From the NCBI RefSeq assembly GCF_905475395.1, contig NC_058340.1:61296181-61360180 (forward strand): a stretch of DNA of 64,000 nt, given 5' to 3'. The notes beneath the pieces are model-generated. The model did not search any database, had not been told where the DNA came from, and was given only the letters and a program-made list of their open reading frames with translations. Source of the stretch: Chrysoperla carnea. Its lineage: Eukaryota; Arthropoda; Insecta; Neuroptera; Chrysopidae. The position numbers were made by a program, and so were the translations under genes. Of the stretch, positions 22,730 to 34,008 are shown in pieces. Each line of letters opens with the position of its first letter. Position 1 is the stretch's first letter.

Positions 22730-23030
22730 TTTTACAAAAAGAAAACCGACTTCAAAAGAACAACTTTTTCAAAACAAATTAATATGCACTAAAAAGTAAA
22801 AAAATAACGATAATATAATGTAGTCAAAATTATTGTTATTTTTGTAGTCGGTGCAGCCAAGGAAAAAACATTGACAGAACAGTTTGCTACATTAGCTTGA
22901 ATGACACCGACTCCAAAAATAACAATAATTTTAACTACATTATATTATCATTATTTTTTTACTTTTTAGTGCATATTAATTTATTTTGGAAAAGTTTTTC
23001 TTTTGAAGTCGGTTTTCTTTTTGTTAAAAG
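22730..23030. mobile_element. Palindromic element with ~125 bp arms
   Basis: The left arm (about 22730-22853, starting AAAAGAAAACCGACTTCAAA) pairs with the right arm (about 22905-23030, ending GAAGTCGGTTTTCTTTTTG). The arms are separated by ~50 bp. A further GAAGTCGGTTAAAAATTGG at about 23226 suggests a larger parent element. Non-coding and able to fold on itself. Confidence 0.6.
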
Positions 23031-24427
23031 TTTTTATTTTTTTATTTTGTGATTTTTAGTGAATCTGAAGTACATTAACTTATTTGTCACTAAAAAAAGA
23101 ATCATCGAAATCGGTTGGCGTGATATTGAGCTATTCGTCTATTTGTCGCGCACATACTTAATGCAAATTGAAATGGGAACACACAAAAAAATGTGAAAAA
23201 GGTCTATTGAGAACCTTCTCCTTTACGAAGTCGGTTAAAAATTGGAAAGAAAATAATGATAGACAGATTTTTCATAAACATTATAAATTATTTTTATTTT
23301 TAATATTATAAAATAGAACTAATACAAAAATGTGTGTTTGTGTTGTTTTGTTTGTCTATAAACTAAATTATTTAATAATTAAACTTACATTCATAATTTA
23401 TTATATGTACATATTTCATCATTTATAAATATTTTTTCAGCAGTATTTGGTGGCGTTCTAATATATATGGAAAAATATTTTTATTATTTCTTCATCTTCA
23501 TCACCATTCAATTCAAATTTTTAATCATAACAAGAATTTTCTGTTTCAATTTCATATCGCAAAAACATAAGTTTGTCCAAGAGAGACAAAATATTATTTT
23601 CTATATAAATAAAAATTATAAATATTTGGTCTTTTATAAACCATTCTTTTCTGAGATACGAAGTTGCATCAAAAAATCCTCGAAATACGTCCAATACTTA
23701 ATTTCGTGTCGATAACTTGCTCTAAATGTAATTTAAGAATTTCGTTCTTATTTAGTTGTTAAAAATTTGGTCAAAACTTTAAAGAAATAAAAAAATGTCC
23801 GGTCGACGAAAAGCAGGCTATAAATTGGAAGTGTCTTAGAAAAATTACTCTTTTAAGAACAACTAAAAAAAGATTAAAATTTTAATTTCTTGTCATTCAA
23901 AAAATAGTACGAAGTCCAAATAAGGCTGCCATCTCTGCAGATTTGATCAGGAGACCCCAGAAATTGTGTAATTTCTATCGACTCTCGATATCAACATAAA
24001 TCCTTCAGAGTTTAGTAAATTGATTCTTTGATTATTTTTTTAATATTTTGGTAGATTTTGACAATTGTGAGCAGCTTTTATTTAAAATTAATTGAATATT
24101 TATTTAAATTTTTTATAATGGATAATTTATTTCCCGACTTCCCGGAACATTGAAGTGGCAACCCTAAGTGCAAAATTTAAATAATTTGGTTAGGCCGTTA
24201 CAATCTATCTCATTCATGCATTTAAACCAAAAAAAATTATCCTTCAATCATTCATTTTTACATTCAACGACATTAAACGCCATTTTTTTTTAAACTGCTG
24301 TGATAAAATTTTTAAGGCCATATATTTCTTTATAAAAGAAATCAAAATGACCCATGAATTTGATAAATTAAAAGAATAAAATTGATGAATTTGTTTAAGT
24401 TAAATACAAAAAATTGTTGGTCGTATA

Positions 24428-27400
24428 TCAACCAGATAATGGATCTGACATGATTTCACCCATTCCATTGGTACCAGCATTCTGAAAATAAAAAATACAG
24501 AATTTAAATATCAAGTCACGTAAATCCAGTTCAATTAACTGTTTAAACAAATATTTTCTAAGTTGCTTGAAATCGCTATTAGTATGGGATTTTTGTATTT
24601 TTTTTGGTCAAATGTACACTAAGTAACGAGTTTTATCGAAATTGCAGACTAAAAACTATCTCAATTTTAACAATTTTTTCAAAGGGCTAGGGCACTCTAT
24701 GAAAAATTGAAGAAATCACAAGCAATCACTCTTTGTTTTTTAATATGATGAAATTCAGTGTAGAGTAATTTTGACCAAATAAATACAAATATCGGGTTCA
24801 TTCGGCGATTAATCAAATATTTTCAAAGATATAACGAATATCCTATTCTATATTTTATCTAATGAAGTGGGTATGTATTTTTAGGTCTTTTTTACCCTAT
24901 ACAGTGTGATTATTTCAAAAGTATCCACCCTTAATAACTCTGGACCTGATGTGATGATTGTTTTGAGTGAGAATCGATCGCTTTCTTTTTTGTTATCATG
25001 GTTAAAGAGATAATTTTATGCCCTTTCAAATAACGTATCACAAAGTAGGAAGTGTCATTTGAAATTACAAAGTTGGGGTGGGTGGGGTGAAGGAATGAAA
25101 AACTAACTCTATTGTTTAATTAGGAATTTTAAACGTTCATATATTATATACTAATAAAAATTTTTAAAAACCAACTTCACTTTTCTATTTGTGAAGTGAG
25201 AATTCTTCATCTGAAGTGATAACAAAAATTTAGTCCTATCCCCTCTGATAGTACTCTTAAGAGTGACTGGTTGATTAAGTACGAAAGCATACATATATAG
25301 TGTGTCCCCGGATAGAGGTAACTATATAAATTTCCTTATTTTGCATTTTAAGAAAAAAAGTCATTCTTTATAAGAAGTTTTGCTCATTCTGAAAAGTATG
25401 TAAGGATATTTAAAATTTCTTAATAATGTAGCCAAATAACAGGGTAGCCAAAAAATTGAAATCACTATTTTTCTTTTTGGTAAACTACCCTTTTTTTTAT
25501 AAATTGGCGAAATATTACTAAGAAAATTACTCGAAATTAACAATTATGACTATACAAAATATCGAGGAGTTCCGTGTACTTTAATTATAGCATCATTTTT
25601 TATTTGAACAAAAGCTCTAATTATAAAAAAACGTAAGAAAAAAATACAGTCGAATTGAGAACCTCCTCCTGTTTTGTTTGAAGTTGGTTAAAAATAATAA
25701 TAAACCAATTAACATGTACTATCTGAGAGTGTATTTTTTTGTGGACTTGTTTAGAAAATTAAAAAGAAAATTTATTTTCTCGGATAAACATTCACTAAGA
25801 ATGGAATTGTCAAAGTTGGGAAGATCTTCTTGATATTTTGTATAGAGTCATAATTGTTAATTTCGAGTAACTTTTTTCAGTAACAAATTTGTCAACTTTT
25901 AAAAACGAAGGGTAGTTTACCCCAAAAAAAAAATAGTGATACCAAATTTTTGACTACCCTGTACATTATTTAGAAGTTTTAAATATTTCTGCATACTTTT
26001 CAGAATAAGCAAAACTTCTTATAAAGAATAACTTTTTTTCTTAAAGTGCAAAATAAGAAAATTTACTAGTATAGTTACCTCTATCCGGGGACACACTGTA
26101 TATTGAAGATAATTTTCAAATAAAATAGATCTGATAATTTAACATTCATTACTAAAATGAGTGACAAAACTACTTACTTCAATAATGATACTAGACGCTA
26201 ACGACGGCAAATCGGTTAAACAATTTGTGGCCGATGATGTGGCTGGAATTGACATACCTCTTTGAGCATTTTGTGATTCATGTCTATAAAAAATAATATA
26301 AAAAGACCCAATTAAAAAATACAAATATTTCGTATGTAAAATGTGGTAGCATTAAAGTATAATTTTTCTGGAGTTTGAACTTCAATTTTTTCATCAAATT
26401 TTATATTATTTCATTTTTTTTTATCGTTTATATTGATTGGATTTACTAGAATATCGTTCATTCGATTGATAAAAAGCTACGCAATTGTATTCAAGATTCT
26501 CAGCCGAAAAGGTTTCTTATAATTTATTTATAGTGGTCTGTTCAAATGTCAAAGGCACTTAAAGCTCCAGATTGTAACCCACCAGGCCTTCACTTAATAT
26601 GTACTGAAATTAAAAAAAAAAAAGTTGGACAACTAATCACTAGCCATTAACCCCCCCCTCTTTCCTATTGCGGCCAAAAATACCTACTAGAGCAAAGTTT
26701 AGACCATAAATACTTGGTAGTATCAGAAAAGTGAAATTATTGGCAAAAAATGGCACGATTTTCGGAATACGTGGCAGAATTCGTTAATCTAACCTATCTC
26801 AGCTAGGTTATTTAAATTAGATGACATTGTAATAGCCCTCTCAACGGAAATTCAAATTATAAACGCAAATCGAAATAGGTCGACTGTATTATGAGGAGAA
26901 AAAATAGCTATGTCTCTAAAGCTGCAGAGCAAAAAAAAAAAAAAAGCTGACCACGCGATTATAAAGGATTGATGACGAATACTGAATTTAAAAAAAATTG
27001 GTTTCAATGTCAAAGCATAATAAAAAAATTCAAAGAGTTAATATGCCCTTATGATTTGCCCCTATGCTCACGATCAAAGATTAGATAAACACAATCAGTT
27101 AATTTTTCTCTTATAACGATAAATAAATTTTAAAATATTGTAGCATTTTATCCACCATGAAAGATTAAAGTTTTGTAAGTCTAAAAATTTGAACATTTCT
27201 TTGTTCTATAAATAAAATATATTTAAAAATTGTCTCATTGAACAATAATTCTGTTTTGTCTACTCCAAACTCCAAACAAATTTTATATACCTGCGTTTCT
27301 TAACTGACCCAGAATGAAAACGGCCGCCTTCACCTCGTATTCTATTCATTGCATGTCTGTGGCGGGATTCATGTAAATATTTCTGTAAAAGACATAAACA

Positions 27401-29997
27401 GATTGAATTTTTTATTTACAGATATAATAAAATATCAACAATATGCGAGTTTTCTATTGCTCTCTTCTATGTGTATAGTATGCAATTTACAAGATTGTAA
27501 ACAACATTTCCGTTAAATATTATATATCTATGCCAGCTAACACCTGTAGTCGTTTTTCCTATGGCTAGATAGAATCTTTCTTAGCATTCAAATCCCATAT
27601 CGCGCACTAAGATAGTATTTATCCTACGTGAGTAAAGAAAATAAAAAATTATAAAATTATCATACCGGTCGTTCTTTAGGAATTTTTCCTTCTGCTTCCA
27701 ATTTAGCACGTGCATGCCTCCTCTTTAATATTCTTCTATATTGTTTAGCATTTACATATAATGGTTCCTCTTCGAGAAATTCTGTTCCAGGTATAGGTAC
27801 TCGTTGAAATTGTTGAACACTTTGACTTGGTCCAGGTACCATCTAGAATAATCATTAAAAATTTTAAAAACATGTAATAGAGTTCTATCAAACCAAAGTG
27901 GCACTGAGCAAGTCTATCTCTTGCTCAGTGCCACTTTGGTTTGATAGAACCATAACTTTTTTTTATTTTTCAAATTACAAAGATATTATTAAATAGTTTT
28001 TTCAAAACACTTACATCAGCAATACTGCCAACCATAACAATATTACCATTTGCAGCTACACCTAATTGTTGAGCATTTGAAGTGGTTTGTACAGCACTCG
28101 CTTGTAATGTTGTTGCTTGTTGAATTACAGGTGATGTTACTCCAGAACCCGCTGATTGTGTTGTTACTGTAGATTGTGCAGCAACAGCTGTAGCCGCTTG
28201 TCCAGTACCCAGTTGTACAATATTTCCATTGATATTAACTACTAAATAAAAAATTATTGATCATAAGTGGAAAACTTTTTTCGCAAAAATATGCAGGGTG
28301 TCCCTGCAAGTCATGCGCAAAAAAAATTCCTAGCCCCTGGTGCATAAAAAGGGTTTTTTTTTCACTCAATCGCAAACTTGAAAATACAATAACACAGGTC
28401 TGCGACTAAAAAACTGCATAGGATTTTTTTACATTTTCTTATAGATTTTGACCTCCCCAAAACAGGAAAACTATTCAAAGCATTCTATCACATAGGTTTT
28501 CATAGATATAATAACAACATAAACTAGTCTTAGAGTAGTATTATATAGTGTTTTATAGTAATATTATATTAAACTAGTCTTAAAGTATTATTATTGCACG
28601 ATGATAATAAATTAGATTCGCTTCCAATGGGGTATTCTGTGCATATGGAAGAAAACTAACTGTAATAATTTGGCCATTATCCTGGAAAGAATCAAATATC
28701 AGGACCATTAATGGATGGTTTGTGGAGACTTTTGGGTCAGCAGGCAGCTGACGATGCTTTTGGGTCAACAGGCAGAGTATACTAAATACCCTTGCTTCTT
28801 ATGCTTATGGGATAGTAGAGCCACAGAACTAAACATTGGACTAAAAGTGATTGGCCACCCCGAGAAACTTTAAAACCTGGAGAGAAAAATGTTATCAATA
28901 CTACTTTGGTGTCGCCAGAAAAAGTTTTGTTATCACCTCTGCATATCAATTTGGGGTTGATGAAACAATTTGTAAAACCCCTGCAAGAGGGTGGAGACTG
29001 TTTTAAATATCTATGTACAAAATTCCCGAAGCAAAGTTGAAAGAGGGAGTTTTCACTGGCCCCGACATCAGAAGGCTTTTAACCGGCACCCTCTTTGTGG
29101 AAAGTATGAATGAGAAGGAAAAAATAAGCTCGTGTATCGTTCAATGATGTAGTGTGAAAGTTTTTGGGAAATACTAAGGATCCTGACTACAAAACCATTG
29201 TTCAACTAGCAGCATACGAAGCTCAAAGCTGCAAGATAAGCCTGAAGGTCCATTTTGTACACTCCTGCATGGACTTTTTTCCTGAAAACCTGGGAGCTTA
29301 CAGCGAAAAACAGGGGGGACGGTTTCACTAAGATGTCAGCGATATCGAGAGACGGTACCAAGGAAGATGGGATGTGACTATGCTTGCAAGCTATTGTATA
29401 ATTTTTAATAAACGAGTGCTTTTACCAATTTTTTGTTAAAACCACCTTCATGCCATAATTTGTCTGACAATTGGCAAATTTTCAAAATTTGTATTTCGAA
29501 AATTAAGGAAAAATTTTACTCTTTGTTTTAGTTTTTCTCATTGAGTTCGATTAAAGTGCTTTGTCAAACTTAAAAAACCCCTCAAAAAACCATGATAGAA
29601 CTACAAATTTTGTACTATTCATGTTAGTCCCCTTAATACTATAAAAAGGCCACAGAATATAATACTTACATGTGGCAGCCGGTTGAGCTTGTTGCAACGC
29701 ATGTTCCAATTTAACAGTTTGATATATAAAAGCTTGTCCATCAGCGGTTTGGATAATTTGAGCTTGTTGTGGCTGTTGTATAACAATTTGACCTTGATTT
29801 ACAACTTGAATTGGTAGAGCAGTTCCTTGTTGTCCAGGACCTGCCACTTGTATTGTTTGTCCAGGTTGAGGTACCGTATGCACCATTATCGGTTGTCCAT
29901 TTGCACCTTGTATCACTTGTCCAGTTTGATTCATTTGCATCACTTGAACGGGCGTTTGCATCACAACTTGACCATCCGTGGTCAATTGTTCCATCAT
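24428..29997 (-). CDS. NF-YA: Nuclear transcription factor Y subunit alpha (NF-YA), six coding exons, complete
   Basis: Coding exons from 5' to 3' are 29997-29670, 28241-28015, 27842-27666, 27382-27291, 26283-26178 and 24481-24428, giving 327 aa. NF-YA is the sequence-specific subunit of the trimeric NF-Y complex, which binds CCAAT boxes in promoters. Residues 1-185 form a Gln/Thr/Val-rich activation region. The A1 helix that binds the NF-YB/NF-YC dimer is at about 211-239 (EPLYVNAKQY...KLEAEGKI). The A2 DNA-contact region follows at 245-266 (YLHESRHRHAMNR, RGEGGRF). Both are essentially identical to the animal family. ATG 29997 is chosen as the first of two adjacent Met codons, aligned with the family's MEQ start. 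Exon 2 has a tandem TAGTAG acceptor. Introns hold a hairpin, a transposon protein relic and a TA-flanked element. Confidence 0.95.
25118..25215 (-). repeat. Family X repeat, 5' part, inverted
   Basis: On the reverse strand it reads TCACTTCACAAATAGAAAAG, AAGTTGG and GAACGTTTAAAATTCCTAATTA, matching the beginning of the 3451 copy. It lies in the last NF-YA intron, 80 bp from the 25298 element. Confidence 0.5.
25298..26098. mobile_element. 801 bp element with ~270 bp terminal inverted repeats and TA duplication
   Basis: The left terminus TAGTGTGTCCCCGGATAGAG and the right terminus (reverse complement CAGTGTGTCCCCGGATAGAG) extend into inverted arms of about 270 bp with scattered differences. Flanking TA dinucleotides lie at 25296-25297 and 26099-26100. 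TA targets and GTGTGTCCC-type ends suggest a Tc1/mariner-related non-autonomous element. No transposase frame was found in the ~270 bp centre. It lies in the NF-YA intron between exons 5 and 6. Confidence 0.7.
27882..27950. repeat. Perfect 31 bp hairpin in a 172 nt NF-YA intron
   Basis: Arms 27882-27912 and 27920-27950 are exact reverse complements around a 7 nt loop (TCTATCT). The arm begins GTTCTATCAAACCAAAGTGG. The hairpin fills 40 percent of the intron 27843-28014 and ends 39 nt from the exon 3 acceptor. It could be a tiny inverted-repeat element, a template-switch product, or a pre-miRNA/siRNA-like hairpin. No known miRNA was recognised. Confidence 0.8.
28238..28244 (-). other. Tandem (NAGNAG) splice acceptor of NF-YA exon 2
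   Basis: The reverse strand reads TTTATTTAGTAGTTAATATC. Either AG can be used, and the frame is kept. Use of the first gives Leu-Val-Asn at the junction; use of the second removes one residue and gives Phe-Asn. Both choices are compatible with the rest of the protein. Confidence 0.5.
28700..29415 (+). pseudogene. Decayed transposon-associated protein in NF-YA intron 1 (antisense to NF-YA)
   Basis: Across shifting frames the plus strand encodes MLLGQQAEYTKYPCFLCLWD (from 28754), then segments ending in FFPENLGAYSEK, GRFH, a stop codon, DVSDIERRYQGRWD and MLASYC. These are recognised from memory as blocks of an abundant, uncharacterised transposon-linked protein family of insects and other invertebrates. 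There are several stops and frameshifts, so it is a dead relic. Base composition is less AT-rich than the surrounding intron, as expected of an inserted coding fragment. Ends of the parent element were not found. Confidence 0.65.
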
Positions 29998-30035
29998 TAC
30001 GAATACTCAATTTTTCGCAATTTGTAAAAATTTTT

Positions 30036-30614
30036 ACTAGAATATAAATATTTACCATATTTTCAGATGATTTTGACAATTTGAAATTTGAATATATTTT
30101 GTATATTTCTAAGCTTTTGAGGTTAGGTTTTTGACACACTTCTCGAAAATTTTTATAAAACTCACGAATTTTCGATAATTTAAAACTATTTGATTAAATG
30201 AAATAAAACAATTTTTTTATAATTTTTTAACAAACACTACTAAGTTTTTCTAGTACATAATTGCCAATTTCAGAAACAGATGCTTTCAAATCGTACTTAT
30301 TAAATAAATAATAAAAATTTATTTTCGTCGAAAATAATTATATTTATTAAATTTTTCTTAAAAAAAAAATTAACAAAACAAATTTATCCTCGAATTAGTT
30401 AGCGAACTTCGACAAAAACAGTAAAATAAAGTTAACAAAGAAAACGCCATTTTTGTGAATTAAACAGAAGTTTAATGGTGTATTATAAACACATTTCGAT
30501 TTTCACTAAAAAAATTCGGTTTATTTGAATCGAATTTTATTTTGCCGGTATAATTGAACGGTTCAAAACGGTTAAACGATATGAATTGGCTGGTTTAATA
30601 ATATGTGAACTTAC
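30036..30614 (-). other. Probable 5'-leader intron of NF-YA
   Basis: On the minus strand a strong donor (CAAT|GTAAGTTC) follows position 30615, and a plausible acceptor (TATATTCTAG|T) precedes 30036. The ATG is only 39 nt further on, at 29997. This predicts a short non-coding exon 1 ending at 30615. The acceptor is less certain than the donor. Confidence 0.45.
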
Positions 30615-30831
30615 ATTGGATATTTTTGTCTTCAGTTATTCCCAATGATTGGTCGAGAATTTGTAGACCAATGGTCGGCGTAATATGTCTGACACTAGTT
30701 GTGCATTGGTGTAGCAACACCTCCTCCCAAAGCGCGGATCGGTCGATTGTGTAAACGTTTACATATGATCGGGATACAAGTGCCAATCACGGCATACGCG
30801 CCCAGATTTCATCTATTACAAACTACCCAAT
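30615..30831 (-). promoter_or_regulatory. CCAAT-box cluster at the predicted NF-YA promoter
   Basis: Seven CCAAT pentamers occur in 217 bp: plus strand at 30642, 30668, 30783 and 30827, and minus strand (ATTGG) at 30615, 30648 and 30705. Two form the near-palindrome CCAATGATTGG at 30642-30652. The block is also locally GC-richer with several CpG and GCG steps, unlike its flanks, as expected of a promoter. Roughly 0.5 such pentamers would be expected by base composition. Because CCAAT is the NF-Y site, autoregulation is a natural inference. Confidence 0.6.
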
Positions 30832-31819
30832 TACAGATATCAATTAATATTCAATTATTGTTTTCAATATGTATACAATCATTTTTCAAAATATTATTTC
30901 TTAAATTGATTTTTTTTATAACTTTGAGTTTAATGTAATTAAATATAACAATGAAAATCCATTTGTTTTAAAATACTAAAAAATACTCAAATATTTCGAA
31001 TGAATTTTCATGAAATCAATTTTTAATTTTTCTGTGAAATTTGGTACAGAGTGTACAAAGTAAATAAATATCAGAATTTTTAATTTATTGTTACCAAATT
31101 TATACCAGCTTATTGCATGAGACTTTAATTTATTCTGATAAATTTTAGAAAATACAATTAAAACATCTTAAAAGAATCCGATAAATAATCTTTTTTTTAT
31201 TTTAATAAAATTGTGAAATCTTTTCGCAGTGTCCCTGGATCCAATCCATCAAGAAGCCACCTACATGTGAGAAGAAAATGAATATTAGTTCATTTTTATT
31301 CCGTATCCTCATAATACGAAATAAGAATAATATCTATAAGTATTAAAACTTTTGATAAGTTTAAAACATAGACATTATAGCACATAGAGTGGACTGTTAC
31401 TTTCCTTATTCGCCCCAGCAAACGGAACGCTCGCGGTCAAACATACGAGATTGTACTAACGTCAACAAGTGCCATTTTTCAACTATTTCGTCGATTACGA
31501 ACAAAAATCAAAATATATATCGGTACTGTTGATTTTATTTGCTACTGTTGGCCTTGAACAGTAAAAATATTAATAGCGCACTTGGTTTATGCTAGATGCC
31601 TGCCGATACCAAGCCCAATTTTTTTCAGTACTTACGATCATAACAAATTGTTGAGTTATGAGAGGCTCGTAAAGGTATCGTGAGTGTGTTTTTTTTATAA
31701 AATTTCTTGATAACAGTTCAAACAAGTGCAATTTACAAAATTTAAAAAAGTCCCGTAAATACGGTTTTTTTTTTTCTAAATATCTCCAAACTAAACCTAT
31801 TTTCTTGAAATATAGCTAA

Positions 31820-31975
31820 GTACAATCGCGATCAACTCACTTTCAAACAAAAAATATCTCATTCCAATTGGTTCATCCGTTTAAGATCTTCGGTGCCACA
31901 GACAGGCAGACGGACACACATACACACGCATAGCGGTCAAACTTATAACATCCCTCTTTTGCCTCGGGGGTTAAA
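31820..31975 (+). mobile_element. Retroelement-like tail, second copy
   Basis: The segment reads CAATTGGTTCATCCGTTTAA, GGTGCCACAGACAGGCAGAC, GGACACACATACACAC, TAGCGGTCAAACTTATAACA, CCCTCTTTTGCCTCGGGGGT, TAAAAATAAA. It is the same family as 9490-9620 and ends more completely. Sequences up to ~220 bp upstream (GTAAATACGG, AATATCTCCAAACTAAACC) may be part of the same element. Confidence 0.55.
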
Positions 31976-33927
31976 AATAAAAGCACACAAAATTCTGAAA
32001 AAAAAATTTTGCTATTTGTGTACTCACCAAATTTGAATTATATAAGTGAAATTTTGTAGCTTATTAGGATGTAGTGTTTGTTAGGATGTAATATTTGAGC
32101 CTAGTATGCTACCTTGAGACACATTACGTAAAAAAAAAATTTAGAGGTTTTAATAAAAATAAAAACCAATTATTTTACTGCTATTTTTTTATATTTTGAG
32201 TTTGATTGAATTTTACAGCAAACTACAAAGAACAGTCAAACATAATTTTCTAATTTCAATTGAAACTTATAATTTAAGATTTTATAAAATCCTTTTTTTT
32301 TTTCTTATATAGGCCAGAAATTCAATGAATTAATGTGATTGGTCCAACAATGTTTTTTATTGGCAGGTTATAATAATTATAAAATATGTGTATCTTTTAA
32401 TTTAATAATTATCAATCGTTTTTGTTTTTTAATTTTTTTTTTATTCGTGTATTTTTTTTTTTTAAATAATTAAAGTTAGTTAAACGAGAGTTTGGGCAAT
32501 AAAGAGTAATGAAACATATAAGCTTAAAAATAAATTTGAATAGAAATCATATGATATGTGACAAATGACATTACCAGTCATAATTAGTTCCATATTTACT
32601 CGTATGGTGGCATTCGAAAATAATATTTAAAAAGATTTGTACTAGCAATTTTGTAAATACAATAGGGAATATTCATGTATTTTTTTTTATAGTTTTAATT
32701 CATTGTTTACACCGTTATAACATAGTAAAAAGTATAAATACTGCTTAAAAATGCTGTATTTAAGTGTAAAAAAATATTTAAAATACATTATAATTTTGAG
32801 ATTTTTAAACGCTTTTTTTTGGCGCTCTCTATTGATGACGTATAAGTACGCGATCTGTCAATTTTTGACAGTTCAATGTATAATTTACACTTAAAAAAAT
32901 GAATTTACAACATAGAATTTACACTCGTTATTATTAAGTTTTCTAATAAAAAGCCGTAGAATAATATAATTTAATGAAATACCATATAAAATGTAAGTAA
33001 TTAATATCATATAGTATGTCAACAAATTTGAAAAGCCCGTACTATGATGTCACGTCCGTATAAAAATTTGAATTTCCGTTTTAGAAATTTTTAAATGCCC
33101 TCACTGAATTTGTACTATTATTAATTAATTTTAAGTAATTAAAAAGATATTAATTACTAAAATAATGGTTTAGTTGAAATGCCCAGTCATTAAAGTTACG
33201 GAAGAAAAATATTTGAACCAAATTAAAATTTCATGAATATTCCCTATTCTCAGAATATTAAAATATTTCCTAAGTTTTTGAAAAAATATACATGAGCTTT
33301 ATATAAAAAACAAAGTGTTTTGGCTTCCAATTAAAATTAGAATTCATAAACTTTTAGTTTTACACATAATCCACTTTGACATAAATTTTAATAACGAAAC
33401 GGATACTACTGAATGTTCCATTCAATAAGGTTGTAGTATGAGCACCATATACATTTTTTTTTTGTGAAGTTAATATACCTTAAATGAAACATTCTACGAG
33501 TTTATGGAGGATGGTTTCGTTTTTTGTTTTGTTTATAATTTTTGGTATTGTTTCTGATACTTGAAGATGGCGAATGTCCAAATTTTTAGTTAAAACATAT
33601 CTTTATTTTTTAGCAACTGTCAATGAATTCTAAATATTCCCCATAAAATAGTTATTAGTTTGAGCCAACATTCTTCCTCTTTATTTCATTAAAAAACTAT
33701 TATTATTGAGAAGGACTGAATTATCCTACATAATTGGAAAATGCTGAAAAGAACAATGTTTTTAGTGCGGAAAACTTAAATTTTCAGTATTTCTTAGTAC
33801 AGTCGTATAATTTTTATAAAGTAAAGTTGTAAAACATAATTTACAACTTTGTTTATTATAAAAATTGCAATTTAACTAATAATAATCGAGTAATTTTCAA
33901 AACTAAAAAAACTATTATTAAAATTCT

Positions 33928-34008
33928 AAGAAGAAAGTTCCTTTGCAGTATTGGGATTAGTTAGGATGGTTCAACTAATCCCAATACTGCAAAGGAACTT
34001 TCCTCTTA
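33928..34008. repeat. Near-perfect 35 bp hairpin
   Basis: Arms 33933-33962 and 33973-34002 are exact reverse complements (30 bp, starting GAAAGTTCCTTTGCAGTATT) around a 10 nt loop. Pairing extends to 33928 and 34008 with one mismatch. Unlike the many AT-rich chance palindromes here, the arms have mixed composition. Origin is as uncertain as for the 27882 hairpin, with which it shares architecture but not sequence. Confidence 0.8.

Larger units (their letters stand above)
19358..24427. other. Intergenic stretch, LAMTOR1 and NF-YA 3' sides
   Basis: The two genes converge on this region. No coding exon was recognised; small open frames (for example near 21.7 and 23.5 kb) are AT-rich and motif-free. 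It contains the hAT-type MITE (19959-20221), repeat copies (20935-21165, 22598-22720) and a large hairpin (22730-23030). A candidate NF-YA poly(A) signal (AATAAA on the minus strand) is at 24126-24131. Confidence 0.55.

Noticed and set aside
29811-30047. Plus-strand frames opposite NF-YA exon 1
   Set aside because: They are antisense shadows of the Gln-rich coding exon.
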